Below the pieces are notes generated by a model. The model was given only the letters and a program-made list of their open reading frames with translations. It searched no databases and had not been told where the DNA came from. A stretch of 64,000 nucleotides of DNA from Guadua angustifolia (lineage: Eukaryota; Streptophyta; Magnoliopsida; Poales; Poaceae): contig CM070502.1 of the NCBI GenBank assembly GCA_036346375.1, forward strand, positions 17,026,924-17,090,923, in the 5' to 3' direction. This document shows positions 1 to 12,145 of this stretch, piece after piece. The position numbers and the translations under genes were made by a program. Each line of letters begins with the position of its first letter. The stretch's first letter is position 1.

Positions 1-57
1 TTATTCCAGCTAAAACTGCATGTTATGTTATGTTATTCCAGCTAAAGCTGCATGTTC
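1..57. repeat. Short tandem repeat, also present at about 415-476
   Basis: A unit of roughly 25-28 bases built on TGCATGTTATGTTATTCC followed by AGCTAAA recurs twice here and twice more at about 415-476, with small length changes in the TTATG run. No coding role is visible. Together with the 283-bp duplication further right it shows that this AT-rich stretch has undergone local duplication. Confidence 0.55.
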
Positions 58-983
58 CCAGAAGCTTCTGTAACATCCGTGCTTTGTTGGGATAAAAAAT
101 TACTATCTTGCTCTCTGGACAAGACCATAAAAGTCTGGGCTACTTCAAGGTCTAGGAACCTTCAACTTATATATACCTATGCTAAGGAGCATGTAAATTC
201 TGCACTCGTGCTTTCTCTGTAGCAGTAATTGTATCGTTGTTATTTGCTCAAAACTTAATTGAAATTTATACAGCTGATTTAGTGCTTCCTCACTGATATT
301 GTTGTCTCCTATTATAACTGGATTATTTGTAAGGAATATTGTTCCTATGCTTGATTGCATTATGTGGTATGTTTTGGATGATGGTAACCTTTTTCTCTAT
401 TCTTTCAAAAGAGAAGCTGCATGTTATGTTATTCCAGCTAAAACTGCATGTTATGTTATGTTATTCCAGCTAAACCCACCTGTTTTTTTGTATCATGTCA
501 TTATCATTTGCGTTGTGCTTCCTATGCAAGTTCATTGAAAAAAAATTCTACATGCAAGTTCATTCAAAAAATTCTATCTGTCACTTGTTCTGGTGGTGAT
601 TCTATCATGTGTAATAAATTGCAATACAATTTACCAAGCGCATGAATTTATTTGGCACAGACACAATGTTTGCCTTGGCACTTTTTGTAATATAGTCACA
701 TTTTTTCACTAAACATAGTTAGGACTACCTAGAATTACCCGCCATTTTATCCCTATGCTATGGTCTTTGATTTGGACTTTCGGACTATCCTAGATTCTTC
801 TCATTGAAGTTCCATCAAGGCCATTAAAAAAAATTCAGTTTATCATACTACATTTTCAGATGTCAAATTTTATTAGCTGGTGACCAGGCCCATGAGGCGA
901 ATGTTAACATTAAAGTGATACCTTTTGTTCAGTATATTAATAGCAAATTTCCACATTATCTTTCTGTCCTACATGTTGCCAAG

Positions 984-1549
984 GTATGTAGGTTTGTGGA
1001 AGAACAACTGTTTTGTGCATGGACAAAAATGTCAATAAAATGTGTTTTTCATTCTACTTTAGGCAAAGGAAGGGCACTAATTTAACCCAAGTTGTGCTGG
1101 CGGTTTGACATTATTTGCGCTTTTTGTTTAGTTTCTTGATGATCAGCTGCCAGTATTTAATGAGCATCAAACTGCCATGAAATAGTAAATGAGCAGTGAG
1201 CAACTCAGCCTTCTTGTTGGTTCTGTAGCTATAGCTGTACAAAGCTCTTGTGAATTAGGTTGTTTAGTATGTAGGTTTGTGGAAGAACAACTGTTTTGTG
1301 CATGGACAAAAATGTCAATAAAATGTGTTTTTCATTCTACTTTAGGCAAAGGAAGGGCACTAATTTAACCCAAGTTGTGCTGGCGGTTTGACATTATTTG
1401 CGCTTTTTGTTTAGTTTCTTGATGATCAGCTGCCAGTACTTAATGAGCATCAAACTGCCATGAAATAGTAAATGAGCAGTGAGCAACTCAGCCTTCTGGT
1501 TGGTTCTGTAGCTATAGCTGTAGAAAGCTCTTGTGAATTAGGTTGTTTA
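984..1549. repeat. 283-bp direct tandem duplication
   Basis: Bases 984-1266 are repeated at once as 1267-1549. By eye the copies differ at about three positions (TATTTAATG/TACTTAATG, CTTCTTG/CTTCTGG, TGTACAAAG/TGTAGAAAG), close to 99% identity, so the duplication is recent. The unit is AT-rich, contains no convincing exon, and looks like intron or captured non-coding DNA. Confidence 0.9.
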
Positions 1550-2504
1550 GTATATGACATGAATCCCATTGTGAGATCCTTAGCCTCTGTTTAGTCAGAT
1601 TCAAAATTTTCTTTAAGCTTTGTAATTATGCAACAGTTTTTTTAATCTTTATTTTCTTGTGGGTTTGGTCATGTACTTGTTCTTTCGCCTCAAGATAAAA
1701 TATGCATTGGATTGTTTAGTACTTTAGTTGCACCTAATTCATTAGTTCCACTAAAGAAATGATGAAAACATTTTGACAATTTGTTCTGTTGTCTCAGCTC
1801 TTCTATCAGCAACAGCGGTATTTTCAATGATTAGTGTGTATGTTTTTTAAATAAAATGAATGACTGTTATAGGAAAACTGCTAATGGTATAATGCTACAT
1901 AGATTTTCGATCAACTTCATTTGTCACAATTAACAAGGTCGTCATGTCAAAAAAGAGAAAAGAAAACACTCACATGGTCGTCCTGTAGTTTTGTTTGAGT
2001 CCTATGTTACATGTGAAGAATGAAGAGAAAATGGCCAGCCTGTAAGTAGTTGCTGATTTAACTATCAGTTATCAATCATTCTTGATGAACGTTTCAATTA
2101 AGAAAGTGGTATAATTAATACTGTTCTTTCTTGGCATGCAGTGACTCCATATAAATTTATTGAAATATCCCTTTCTGTAAACATTTGATTTGATGTTTTG
2201 TGTTAAAGTAGAAATTAATAGCTAAGGGCATGGATAATGGTCATTGTTTGCTGCAATGGTAAGATAGGGCATTGCAAAATGCCAAAATTAGCAAATAATA
2301 ATAGCTTTCATGTTTGAAGAATCAAGAATGCTAAGAATGACCTATTTATATGCTGCTGTGCCTGTGGATGGGTATCATCTTGTTATCGAATGATCATTTC
2401 TCAGAATTGTAGCTTTGACTATAATGCTGTGCCTTACACAAAATTTATTTAATTGATAGATTTTTGGCCCTGTTGATACTTCTTACACTTATACTGTTAT
2501 GCAG

Positions 2505-2839
2505 CATATCTTGGCTGCAAGAAATGACTTGACCACGGTATGAGATTCAACCTCTGATTTTTTTGTCAGAAAAAGTCACAGAAGTAACAGAAGAGGCAAA
2601 GTTCTCAAGACTAATAATTTTATTCTTCATTAAGAAATCGCCATAATGAAAGACGAACTCGAAAAATAAATTAAATCATTAGCTTTCCTTGGATCATCAT
2701 TAGTGATGCAATAAACGGCTTTTGCAATTCAGGATATGGTATTGCTACGCCATGAAGTGGAGGTGGAATACTCGGACGGCCGACCAGCTGAAAAGCACCA
2801 AGCAATACTATTGGAGATCGGCAAGGTTCAAAATGGCAG
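2505..2839 (+). pseudogene. Captured gene fragment of unknown identity, two exon-like blocks
   Basis: Two blocks have good splice borders. The first is 2505-2537, preceded by a T-rich tract and CAG and followed by GTATGAG; it reads HILAARNDLTT. The second is 2733-2839, preceded by TTCAG and followed by GT; it reads DMVLLRHEVEVEYSDG and continues through AILLEIGKVQNG. The blocks join in frame and the composition is that of a real protein, but I do not recognise the family. Past the second block the frame reaches a stop, so only an internal piece is present. It lies just upstream of a UBC37-like fragment inside what appears to be a Helitron, so I infer that it was captured. Confidence 0.45.
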
Positions 2840-2995
2840 GTCCACCACTGCCATGGCCCTCAGTTGTTTACATGCTTACAAGTGGAATTATTTTCTTGTT
2901 AACTAGGATGTCAGTTATGCCTTTTGATGGCTCAAGCTGCAAGGCCAGAGTTAATATACCTTTTGTTCAGGCCAGAGTTACCTGCAAAATATTAG

Positions 2996-3315
2996 ATGGC
3001 TCAAGCTGCAAGGCTGAATCTGCGAATGCAGAAAGAGATTAAACTTCTGCTAAATGATCCACCTCCTGGGGTGTCTCTTAATCTTTCTAAAGATGAAAGT
3101 GCCTTGTCATCTTTGTCGAGCATTGAGGCCACTATGTTTTTTTTCCTCTATTGACAGCACCTTTCCTTTCTTTCTAATCAATAGTTTACTCTTGCACTGA
3201 ACTTTTTTCTACTTGCTTTGCATGTGGCTTCCTGCTCATTAAATAAAGGAATCGAGGGCCTGAGGAACGGTTTATTCAAAAGGATTTTTGTTCTGAATAT
3301 CCGAATTCTAAAGGT
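2996..3315 (+). pseudogene. UBC37-like ubiquitin-conjugating enzyme, N-terminal fragment
   Basis: An ATG at 2996 opens a frame starting MAQAARLNLRMQKE and continuing KLLLNDPPPGVSLNLS and SALSSLSSIEA. This is the start of the UBC37-like E2 family, which transfers ubiquitin from E1 to substrates through an active-site cysteine. A second exon-like block at about 3250-3315, with FKRIFVLNIRIL, matches the next conserved part (IEGPE...F.L.IQIPE in the family) but is degraded. The HPN box and catalytic cysteine are absent. The first 20 bases after the ATG context are also repeated at about 2926. The piece lacks most of the fold and cannot be an active E2. It sits 0.5 kb before a Helitron-like 3' end, which suggests capture. 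Confidence 0.7.
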
Positions 3316-4273
3316 ATGTTTTAATTATGATGGAAATCAACACCCATCCCCTTATGATTTATCATGTTCTCAATGTCACACTTTTGCTGAGATGCAGGTA
3401 TCGATTTATAAGTTGGGTGGACTTAGGGGGCTCAACTCCTACTGGGTGAATGAGGTATACTTGATCTTGCTGGAATCATTAAAAAAAAGATGATGTGAGA
3501 ATTCTTATTCTGTTTTTCACAAATGCCTCTACTTGCCCTTAGCTCTTAACACAGGATTCCACCTACAAGTACTTTGAGGATCCTCGTGTCAGAGATTAGA
3601 TTATTTTTAATGATAAACAATTGCGATGTTACTTTATGCACTTGTTTATGTAATCAACGATATAATAACTCTCTGTATCTTTCTTTTGTGCTTCTATCAT
3701 AATCACATCTTACTACACTTGATTACCAAAACATATAACACCTTTTGCTTATTTGAATTGTATTACTAAATATATCGCCGTAGCGTTAGCACGGGCATTA
3801 TACTAGTTGTATGATGGTTCACGTGTGAACCTAATCGCTTTCCCTTGGCCAAAGGAAAAGGAAAGCGAAAAAGACTTTAGTCCTACCTCCAAACTTAGAC
3901 GATATGAAGATCATGTTTCGTATGACTTACATAATCAGCATGCATGAATGCACATGATGTGTCCTCAGCGCGCCCAGATTCGATAAAGAGCTTCCCTTGG
4001 CTCTCAAACATAATAAGGTTTTCTTTGCTAGATTGCTCAATGCAGGTCGTCAAAAAATTCCTGATAGCAGCACCGTATTCCTATAGAGGGTGCGGCTCTA
4101 GTAGTGCGTGCGATATGCTAGCCGATTTCTCAGCAAATCAACGATAGGTAAACCTGAAAGAAACCTCGATACAAAACAACAATGAATATGAACGAAATCT
4201 CAAAATAGGGGATATGTGTTGTTGAAGGAAACTAGCGTTCTCGCAAATTTCAGAAAAAAAGGAAGGAGGCTTA

Positions 4274-4661
4274 GGCCTTGTTTGTTTCAGCTAGGGATTG
4301 TAGAAAGCAGTTTTTAAAAGCTGAAAGGGCAACAAACAGCTAGCTTTTAATATAGATTATAACAATCTGGAGGCCAGATTGTAGCAATCCCACAATCCAC
4401 TCTTCCCCAGCTTTTCCCAGATTTTTTTTTGCAAAAGACCACAATACCCATCCAACTTCAACCAAAATTACCCACCATTGCCCCAAACTTTCCCCAAATT
4501 TTCCCCAACTTCAACCAAAATTACCCACCATTGCCCCTAACTATAATCTGGGTTACCAAACAACCATGAGCTTTTCAACCTCCAAATTTTTAACAATCCA
4601 AATTTTTACAATCTAGTTTTTAAAAGTCGCTTCCACAATCCCTATTTGAAACAAACAGGCC
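4274..4661. mobile_element. Tourist-like MITE (PIF/Harbinger)
   Basis: The ends are inverted repeats: GGCCTTGTTTGTTTCAG on the left and, on the opposite strand, GGCCTGTTTGTTTCAAA on the right, each followed by a shared AGGGATTGT block. The flanks are TTA on the left and TTC on the right, a near match to the 3-bp TTA target typical of Tourist elements. The inside is AT-rich with a short internal repeat (ACTTCAACCAAAATTACCCA, twice) and has no coding sequence. Confidence 0.7.
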
Positions 4662-4689
4662 TTCTTGTCTCAAGCAAGACCCATCGGAT

Positions 4690-6045
4690 CGAGCCAAATT
4701 TAGTCTACCGAGGCTAAAGATCGTAAGACGGTGCCCTAGCACCAGACCGCGTCAAGGGGAAAGACAATGGAGATGTCGGCGACGACTGCGGCATGGTGGT
4801 GACCACGTCTTGCAGCGAGGCTCCCCCGCATCTGGTGTCGGTTGGCGGTGCTCCCAGCTGCTGTTGCTCTGTCTCCTCCTCCCGTGCTCCTATTTATCTA
4901 AGGTCCGTGTTCCTCTTTGATTCATGTGAAGAAGAGAAACGATGTGATTATCCCCTTTTTATGCCGACCCTAATCCACCTCTATTTGTGTTCTCGGGCAA
5001 GATTCTCGGCTATCCAACACCCTCGTGTGCTCTTCGGCCCTGATCTATCCTCATTTACCTCGTGGATGCCGCGTTTGTGTGTAACCCAAGGTGATTGAAG
5101 TTGCTAGCCCGGCCGACAGTTTGAGGTACTTCATGGATGGCAAGGTGTGCTTGGTGTTCTCTGTGGCCGAGTCTTAGTGCTGACCTTGCTAGCTCGGTTT
5201 GCTGGCTCGGCTCTGTGGTGGCTTGTGCTCTGTGGCTTCTATGGAGCAAGACCTTCATGTCTAGCTATTTGACAGTTCCTTTTTCTCAACCATGAAGTGT
5301 GTTTCTGTGGTTCTGTGTTGCTTTGGCTACTTCTCTGAATCATTTGGTGAATTGCCTCACTTGGTGGTTTTTGGTTTTGTATCTCCGAAGCATTCGTTGG
5401 TGAGTCTGTGGCAGTACAATGGCAATATTGCTTTTTAGGACATTGTCTTTGACGAGCCTAGCCGATTTTCACTGACTGCAAGTTAGTGCTTTGTGAGTAT
5501 ACTTAATCTTCTGTTATTTTTTGTACCTTATACAAAGGGGATAGACATTGATTGTCTTAGGAACCTTGTGTTGGGGTGTTTATTGCTCCATGAGGATTGG
5601 GCTTAGTGAGACAATTTATGGCAGTATAATCTGCTAAATTTCTAATTCTTATCTAGTTAATTAATCTCAATACAATTATTTCCTTGACCAGTTCAATTCT
5701 GAGTACATATATATGCTTTGTCTACTGTTTTATCTATCGATTCACACCTATTGCTAATCCATATTTGTCTAGTCTATTCCGCAAATTCTCACATATATCT
5801 ATGAACTGAAAAGTGTAATCAATTGTTGTTGTTTTACATTACTTTGACAAGTTTGAAATCTATTTTAGTAAGACTGGTAAGAAAGATTATCATAAATTAG
5901 TCTATAGTCCTGTCCCTAGTAGCAAGAAAGTCTCTTGTCTTTTAAATAAGACAGCTCAACATCTAAGTGTAATCTATAATCAAATTGAGCTTTTGTAGCT
6001 AGTTAACAGCCACCATTAACTGTTCATTGTCATATACATACTTAA
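4690..6045. other. Intergenic stretch without a supported gene
   Basis: A GC-richer part (about 4690-5300) passes into AT-rich DNA. Short open frames exist on both strands but none resembles a known protein, and none has supporting splice sites. I see no RNA gene or recognisable element end here. Confidence 0.5.
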
Positions 6046-6050
6046 ATATT

Positions 6051-6110
6051 TGATAATGAGTTGTTTTTATGCTTTGATATTAGATATGAGTTGTTTTTAT
6101 GCTTTGATAT
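6051..6110. repeat. 30-bp tandem repeat that forms the copia target site
   Basis: A unit GATATGAGTTGTTTTTATGC plus TTTGATATTA (30 bases) occurs in two copies just left of the copia element and resumes as a third copy at 12596 on its right. Removing the element restores an uninterrupted array, so the insertion happened inside this small tandem repeat. Confidence 0.8.
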
Positions 6111-6544
6111 TGATAGACTTTGCGGATCTTAGCGCCTAGAACCAACACCTAGAAGAGGGACTTAGGGTTAAATACCTTCGGAGTTTGTATTGCTTGACGA
6201 AGCCAACGTGCTCGGACGGAGAGGATGAAGAATACGATCCGGATGGCGGCGACTCCCTTCTGTTCCCGACCGCGAACTTCCTGGCAGTCGGAGGGGAAGA
6301 AGAGGATGGAGATGGCGACGCCCTTCCCGTCACTTCACCGCGCTAGGGTTAGATCGGATCTCGTGGTATGTGCGGCACAGGGAGCAACGACGAACGTTGG
6401 TTCACGTGCCGGCCTTGTGCCTCCTTTTATATAGCGCGGGCGTGACAGGGGGCCGCAACCAATAAGGTTGTTGCGCCCCCGATCAGGGCGCGGACGTGGG
6501 TACGGACTCGATCTCTGACCGAGCCGTACGAGATCAACCCAACA
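6111..6544 (-). repeat. 3' LTR of the copia element
   Basis: A 434-bp copy of the LTR, starting TGATAGACTT and ending ACCCAACA on the plus strand. On the element's own (minus) strand a TATA-like CTATATAAAAG occurs at about 6425-6435. It lies downstream of the purine tract and is the 3' LTR. Confidence 0.95.
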
Positions 6545-6556
6545 TTCTCCCCCTTG
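6545..6556 (-). other. Polypurine tract of the copia element
   Basis: On the minus strand the bases next to the 3' LTR read AAGGGGGAGAA, a purine run at the expected place for priming plus-strand DNA synthesis. Confidence 0.9.
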
Positions 6557-6786
6557 ATCTCGAACTTAACTTTGAAACTTTATATCTTGATCTATTAACT
6601 TTTATATCTCATACTTTTAACTTAACATCCCACTCCTCCATAGATTGGTGCACCAAGACCAAGGCGTCACAATCGATCGCCACGTCATCTTGAACTCAAT
6701 GACTATAGCACACCTCTCTACTTCAAAGCAGAATAACTTTGTCTTTGTGGGAGATGGTTGCTTTGAATGACCCCTATTATCCAGAA

Positions 6787-7428
6787 TCATAGTCCTTCTT
6801 TTAAACCCATGCCGGCTACGTGCTTTTCAAACACGTTGGGAGAAAGACCTTTGGTGAGCGGATCCGCTAGCATGTCTTTTGTGCTTATATGCTCAAGTTC
6901 AATTGTTTGATCCTGGATTTTCTCCTTCACAACATAAAACTTAATCTCAATGTGTTTGGCAGCACCACTTGATTTGTTGCTGTGGGAGTAAAATACTGCT
7001 GGCTCATTGTCGCAGTATAATTTGAGTGGTCTTTCTATGCTATCTACCACTCTCAACCCGGGTACAAACTTTTTAAACCACATTGCCTGCCCGGTTGCCT
7101 CATAACATGCCACAAACTCAGCGTGCATTGTCGACGTTGCAACGACTGATTGTTTCGAGCTTTTTCATGATATAGCTCCTCCGGCGAGGGTGAACACATA
7201 TCCTGATGTGGACTTTCCAGTGTCTTTACACCCTGTCCAATCTGCATCTGCATAGCTCACAATCTCTAGGGTACTTGACTTTCTATATGTTAGCATGAGG
7301 CTCTTTGTCCCTTGCAAATACCGCAAGGCTTTCTTTCTATCGCTTTCGATGATCAACTCTGGATTAATCGATATCTCGCCAAGCATCCGGTTGTAAATGC
7401 TAAGTCGTATGAGTACATATTTGAGCAT
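6787..7428 (-). pseudogene. copia RNase H domain, frameshifted
   Basis: The RNase H part degrades the RNA of the RNA-DNA hybrid during reverse transcription. Two frames carry it. The segment at 7165-7428 has LRYLQGTK and SYADADWTGC with STSGYVF. The segment at 6787-7128 has AEFVACYEA, LYCDNEPAV, KHIEIKFYVVKE and DMLADPLTKGL. These are the standard copia RNase H motifs, including the catalytic acidic residues. The two parts are in different frames, and the join to the reverse transcriptase is also shifted at about 7420, so no single protein can be made. It is the last pol domain before the purine tract. Confidence 0.9.
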
Positions 7429-8495
7429 ACATTATGCTTCCGACAATTTGAAGCGTATGGGACTGATTTCATTTGATCGATCTCGTACTTATAATTTGGA
7501 CACTGAAAATTCCCAAATTTATCGCCCTTGACTATTGGAGCAGGCGTGGCATTACACATATGCATACTATATCTTTTCAAAACACTCTCTATGTATGCCT
7601 TCTGTGATAGCCCTAGCACCCCTCTTTTTCTATCTCGGTGTATCTCTATTCCTAATACATAAGATACTTCACCAAGATCTTTCATATCAAACTTTGAGGA
7701 CAAGAACTTCTTTGTCTCTAGCAGCAGATCTTTATCACTGCTTGCTAATACGATATCATCCACATATAAAACTAGGAAAATGTACTTCCCTCTACTAAAC
7801 TTTGCATAAATGCAGTTGTCCTCCTCATTCTCTTTGAACCCAAAATTTCTTATAGTTTCATCAAACTTAATGTACTATTGTCTAGATGCTTGTTTTAATC
7901 CATAAATGGACTTCTTTAATCGACATCCTATATTTTCTTTTCCTTTCATGACAAAACCTTTGGGTTGAGCCATGTACACATTCTCATATAAATCCCCATT
8001 TAGGAATGCCGTCTTAATATCCATTTGATGTAATTCTAAATCATAATGAGCTACTAGTGCCATAATGATTCTAAAAGAATCCTTTCTCGAAACAGGCGAG
8101 AAGGTTTCGGTATAATCTATTCCTTCTCTCTGAGTGAAGCCTTTTGCTACAAGTCTAGCTTTAAACCTTTCAACATTCCCTTTGGAGTCACGTTTGGTTT
8201 TGTAGACCCATTTACAGCCTACTGTTTTGGCTCCTTTAGGAATTTCTTCTAAGTCACAGACTTTGTTTGTACTCATGGATCTCATTTCATCTTGCATGGC
8301 AGCAAGCCACTTCGATGAATTGGGACTTCTCATCGCTTCCTCATAAGAGGTGGGATCACCCTCTATCTCTATGTCTTCACTGACATAAACTTCATAATCA
8401 GCTGGAATAGCTGATCTCTGCTCTCTGTGATCTTCTAAGTGGTTCTTAAGCGTGTTCATCGCTCTCTCAGGAGGTCGCAGGCTCCTCACTAGCAA
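7420..8495 (-). pseudogene. copia reverse transcriptase, interrupted by a stop
   Basis: This is the RNA-dependent DNA polymerase. The first half (7875-8495) has the copia signature WLAAMQDEM, GCKWVYKTK, FKARLVAKGFTQ, DYTETFSPV, MDIKTAFLNGDL and KSIYGLKQAS. A TAG stop lies at about 7875-7877 where the family has tryptophan (RQW becomes RQ-stop; a one-base TGG to TAG change). The frame continues beyond it with the active-site YVDD box at about 7758-7769, then DMKDLGEVSYVLGIEI and VPYAS, after which the reading frame is lost. All catalytic residues are visible, so the damage is limited to the stop and the late frameshift. Confidence 0.93.
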
Positions 8496-8564
8496 TAGCA
8501 GGGCCTCGGGCTCACAACAGTGCCTCGCACACCGATCGTTGAACTCGGAGAATCACCGGCAGTG

Positions 8565-10112
8565 TCAGTAACTCAGTGATACAAACAACAACAGTATCGA
8601 GAAGAAAGGCTCTTGAATCATAGGAGTTGGGGCACAAACCCGCTTCTCATCAAGGCCAATTTCTCGGGGTACCATGCTCCCCCTGATCATATCATCCTCT
8701 ATAAACACAGCGTGTCTTGTTTCTACAAACTTGGTGTGTCTGTCTGGACAGTAGAAACGATAACTCTTTGATCTTTCAGGATAGCCAATGAAATGGCAAC
8801 TGACTGTCTTTGGATCTAACTTTCCTATGTTTGGGTTGAATGCTTTTACCTCAGCTGGACAGCCCCACACGTGTAAATAATTTAGAGTGGGCTTCCTCCC
8901 AGTCCATAACTCATATGGTGTTTTAGACACCGACTTACTGGGGACCCGATTAAGAATATGGGCAGCGGTTTTTAATGCCTCCATCCATAGACTAACCGGT
9001 AAAGTGGAGTAACTTATCATACTTCGTACCATGTCCATTAATGTGCGGTTACGCCTTTCAGCTACTCCATTTTGCTGAGGTTCGCCCGGCATAGAATACT
9101 AGGCTACTATGCCATTTTCCTGCAGGTACCTTGCAAAAGGTCCTGGAACTTGGCCATAAGGGGTGTCTTTACCATAGTACTCCCCTCCACGGTCTGATCT
9201 TACTACTTTAATCTTTAAATCATGTTGATTCTCTACTTCAGCTTTAAAGATCTTAAACTTTTCTAATGCTTCTGATCTTTCTTTGATAGGATAAATGTAG
9301 CCATAGCGAGAATAATCATCAGTGAATGCAATGAATGAATCAAAACCATCCACTGTCTTTACAGGAAAAGGACCACAAATGTCTGTGTGGATTATTTCTA
9401 AGACTCCTGTGCTACGCTTGGCGCCTTTCTTTATTTGTTTAACATACTTTCCTTTAATACAATCTATGCAATGACCTGTGTCTGAAAAGTTTAGGGGAGG
9501 AAGAATTTCTTCTTTTATTAATCGTTCAATTCTCCCCCTCGAAATATGGCCTAAACGACAATGCCATAATTTCGACGATGATTCACTTTCTATTCGCTTT
9601 CGCTTTGTAGGAACATTGCATACTTTCTCATTCGAGGAGGTACTTATTTCATTCACAATACCATAATGGGATAGCAAATAAAGCTTGTCTTGTCGGATGG
9701 CAAGACCAACATCAACATTATTAAACTTTATTACACACTTTCCGTTCCCAAAATGACACTGAATGATCTCATCATCTAAGCAAGACATTGAAATCAAATT
9801 CCTTCTTAAAGAAGGCACTAATAGAACATCACGCAAATGGAGTATGAAGCCGCCATCCAACTCTAAAGGAAGATCTCCAATGGCTTCCACATCAGCTTCA
9901 ACTCCATTCGCCACTCTAATTCCTCTTTCTCCTCTTTGTAGGATCCTCCTCGTACGGAATCCCTGCATAGAATTAGCAACATGAACAGTTGCATCAGAAT
10001 CTATCCACCAAGTATTAGTTGGTGGATCTATATACAAGGATTCATCTATGAATGTAACTTGATCTTTACCTCTTTTGTTCAGCCACTTGAGGAACAAAAC
10101 ACAATCCTTCAT
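8565..10112 (-). pseudogene. copia protease and integrase region, with in-frame stop
   Basis: Starting next to the zinc knuckle, the frame contains the aspartic protease site WWIDSDATVH at about 9985-10010; the family has DSG, and here the glycine is aspartate. Next comes the integrase zinc-binding HHCC region (HCRLGH ... HCIDCIKGK). The integrase core follows: IIHTDICGPF (first D), FTDDYSRYGY, RSDRGGEY, and PQQNGVAERRNRTL carrying the catalytic glutamate. A TAG at 9099-9101 sits between GIVA and YSMPG, where relatives have glutamine (CAG to TAG). Without these changes the frame is long and open, so inactivation is fairly recent. Confidence 0.93.
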
Positions 10113-10142
10113 GCGGTGCCTTTTCTGATGGCAGCGCCTGCA
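10101..10142 (-). other. CCHC zinc knuckle of the copia gag
   Basis: The minus strand reads C-RR-C-HQKR-H-RMKD-C, the C-X2-C-X4-H-X4-C zinc knuckle with which retroelement nucleocapsids bind RNA. It lies between gag and protease as expected. The frame upstream is degraded. Confidence 0.9.
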
Positions 10143-10307
10143 GGTGTCTGGGTCTATGTGCTCTGGTGGAGGCCTAGGACCCTGTCCACTGGAAACATGT
10201 CCTCCATTTGAGTTTTGCCCTCCATTTGAGTGTTCACCCTTCTCAAAATTGGTGAACCTTTTTCACGATAATTGCCCTTTTGATAATTACCTTTCTTGAA
10301 ATTTGGC

Positions 10308-11010
10308 TTATTTCGAACTGAAATAATTCTTTTTCTTCTGAGAATGCTTAACCAGATTCAGCTCTTCAGCCCTTTGTGCCTTTAATCTTTCTTCTTCTTG
10401 GACACACATAGCAATGCACTTTTCAATAGACCACTTTTCTTCACTAATGTTGTAATTTACAACAAAAGTCTCAAATTCTTTTGGTAATAAAACCAGTACA
10501 AGATGGACTATGAAATCATTCTTTAAAGGCATATCAAAGGACGTGAGAGAGTGAGCCATGTTAGTCATCTTGAGAATATGCTCTCTAATGCCTGGTCCAT
10601 TGCGCAGCCCAGATCCATCATACTTGTCATTGACAAGTTTCTTGATTAATGTGCCCATAGGCCTTTGTGGATCCAGAGAACTGCTCTTCTATTTTCTTCA
10701 GACATGTGTAGCATCTCAGATGATTGGGATTGCTCCCCTTATGGACTCAATAATGGTGCCCTTGATCACCATGAGGCATTTTCTATTTGAGTTGTCCCAC
10801 TTTCCCTTCTCAATACTATACGACAATTACGCATGCAGCATTATTTGCGACTTCCGAGTTCGGCAAACGCGAACCGGTGCCATGTGCTTTGGATGGAGAA
10901 GGGCATAATCTATCTCAGCCATAGCCATGGCTAAGTTCAAGTTCTCTCTCCATGAGGAGTATTGTTGCCGTTCAACTTCTCAAGCCCTTGAAAAACACTT
11001 ATGGAATTGG
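10308..11010 (-). pseudogene. copia gag, frameshifted
   Basis: The gag protein packages element RNA. The open part (10308-10658) has TLIKKLVNDKYDG, GIREHILKMTNMAHSL and the lysine-rich end of the copia gag (UBN2 type) domain. Upstream, matching pieces are readable only by changing frames: LEKLNGNN at about 10960-10985, AMAEIDYAL at about 10905, KWDNSNRKCLMVIKGTI at about 10750-10800, then EEQFSGSTKAY at about 10660. Stops lie between them. A usable start codon was not found. Confidence 0.85.
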
Positions 11011-12145
11011 CAATCTTAGCTGGAAAAGCTTCATAAATGAAATAAGAATTTAATCAGTAACTTAAAAAATATAAACTTTGGCATGAATAAATTAACGTTG
11101 GTCAATTAAACATGCTCTCAACTTTAATAAAGACTGATCTATTTCTAAAACACCGTTGGGCAGTATTAGAATAGAGCAAACTTTATTCAAACTTTCTATC
11201 ATACTTAACATGGTCATGGCAAAGTTATTTTCAACGTTGGTTAGAAAATAAAATTACCATATGTGAAATACTATAAAACATCTCATTTACTATTTTCTCT
11301 AATTAAATATCCACGTTGGTTTCAATTTAATCAGAGAAAAGAAAACTTAAACTTGCAGCGGAAATACAACTTAATTCAGCATTTAAACTATTTCTTCACA
11401 GCAGCAAAAAAAATAAAAAAAATATTTTTACTGTTTATTGCCACTGTTCATGCCGAAATTCGGCCCAAAACGGACCAAAACTTTCTCTCTTCACGCTCGG
11501 TCACCAGGCCACCGAGAACCTGGGCCTAGGCCGGCGCCAATCGCTTCCACATGGGCCGAAAGCAGCCCACCGAGCCGCCCCTTTTGCTGCGCCGTCCAAT
11601 CAAGATGGACGGCCAGGATGACATAGCTATGCATCAAAACCCAGAAAATTGGAACCCCTGGAAAAACCCTAATCTCATACTCCCGAAAAAATCGGGCTTC
11701 ACCAGGCGATGGCGGCTGGCCTCCGCCGGGACGGCGCCTTGGGGCGCGGAGGCGGCACGGAGGTCGGGCGCAGCGACGCGGAGGCCTTGAGGCGGCGCCG
11801 AGGCTACGCCAGACTGGCGCGATCACAAGACGTGAGGCGACACGCCAGACGGGTTCGGCGACGACGCGGAGCGGAGGCGGGCAGCGCGACGGGCGCAGTG
11901 GCCGATCTTCCTCGTCGTGACGCATTTAGCACGGAGGCTAGGTAGGGCTACTCCCTTCATTTCTTTGATGCGGTTCTTCGGGTTTTTGGGGAAAAAACGC
12001 ACTAGGGTTTCACAAATTTTGGGGAAAATTTCTATCTAGAGTTCTAATCTGAGAGTAAAAACTCTTCCTCTCCTTCTAATTGCTTCGCACGAGTTAAAAC
12101 CCGAAGGAATACTTCATCTGGGGTTAGGGTTTAGGCACTAGAACA

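Larger units (their letters stand above)
2490..3806 (+). mobile_element. Helitron-like element, 3' portion with captured gene pieces
   Basis: The 3' terminus reads CCGT-AGCGTTAGC-ACGG, a short GC-rich hairpin, then about 10 AT-rich bases and CTAG at 3803-3806 followed by T. This is the classic Helitron end, inserted before a host T. No rep/helicase coding is seen, so the element is non-autonomous. Gene fragments (an unknown gene and a UBC37-like E2) lie in sense orientation upstream, as is common in grass Helitrons. The 5' TC end was not located; it may lie anywhere to the left, perhaps outside the window, so the start given is only the first captured exon. Confidence 0.5.

Noticed and set aside
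11491..11945. GC-rich frames on both strands between the copia 5' LTR and gag
   Set aside because: They lie in the element's untranslated leader and match no gag or accessory protein.
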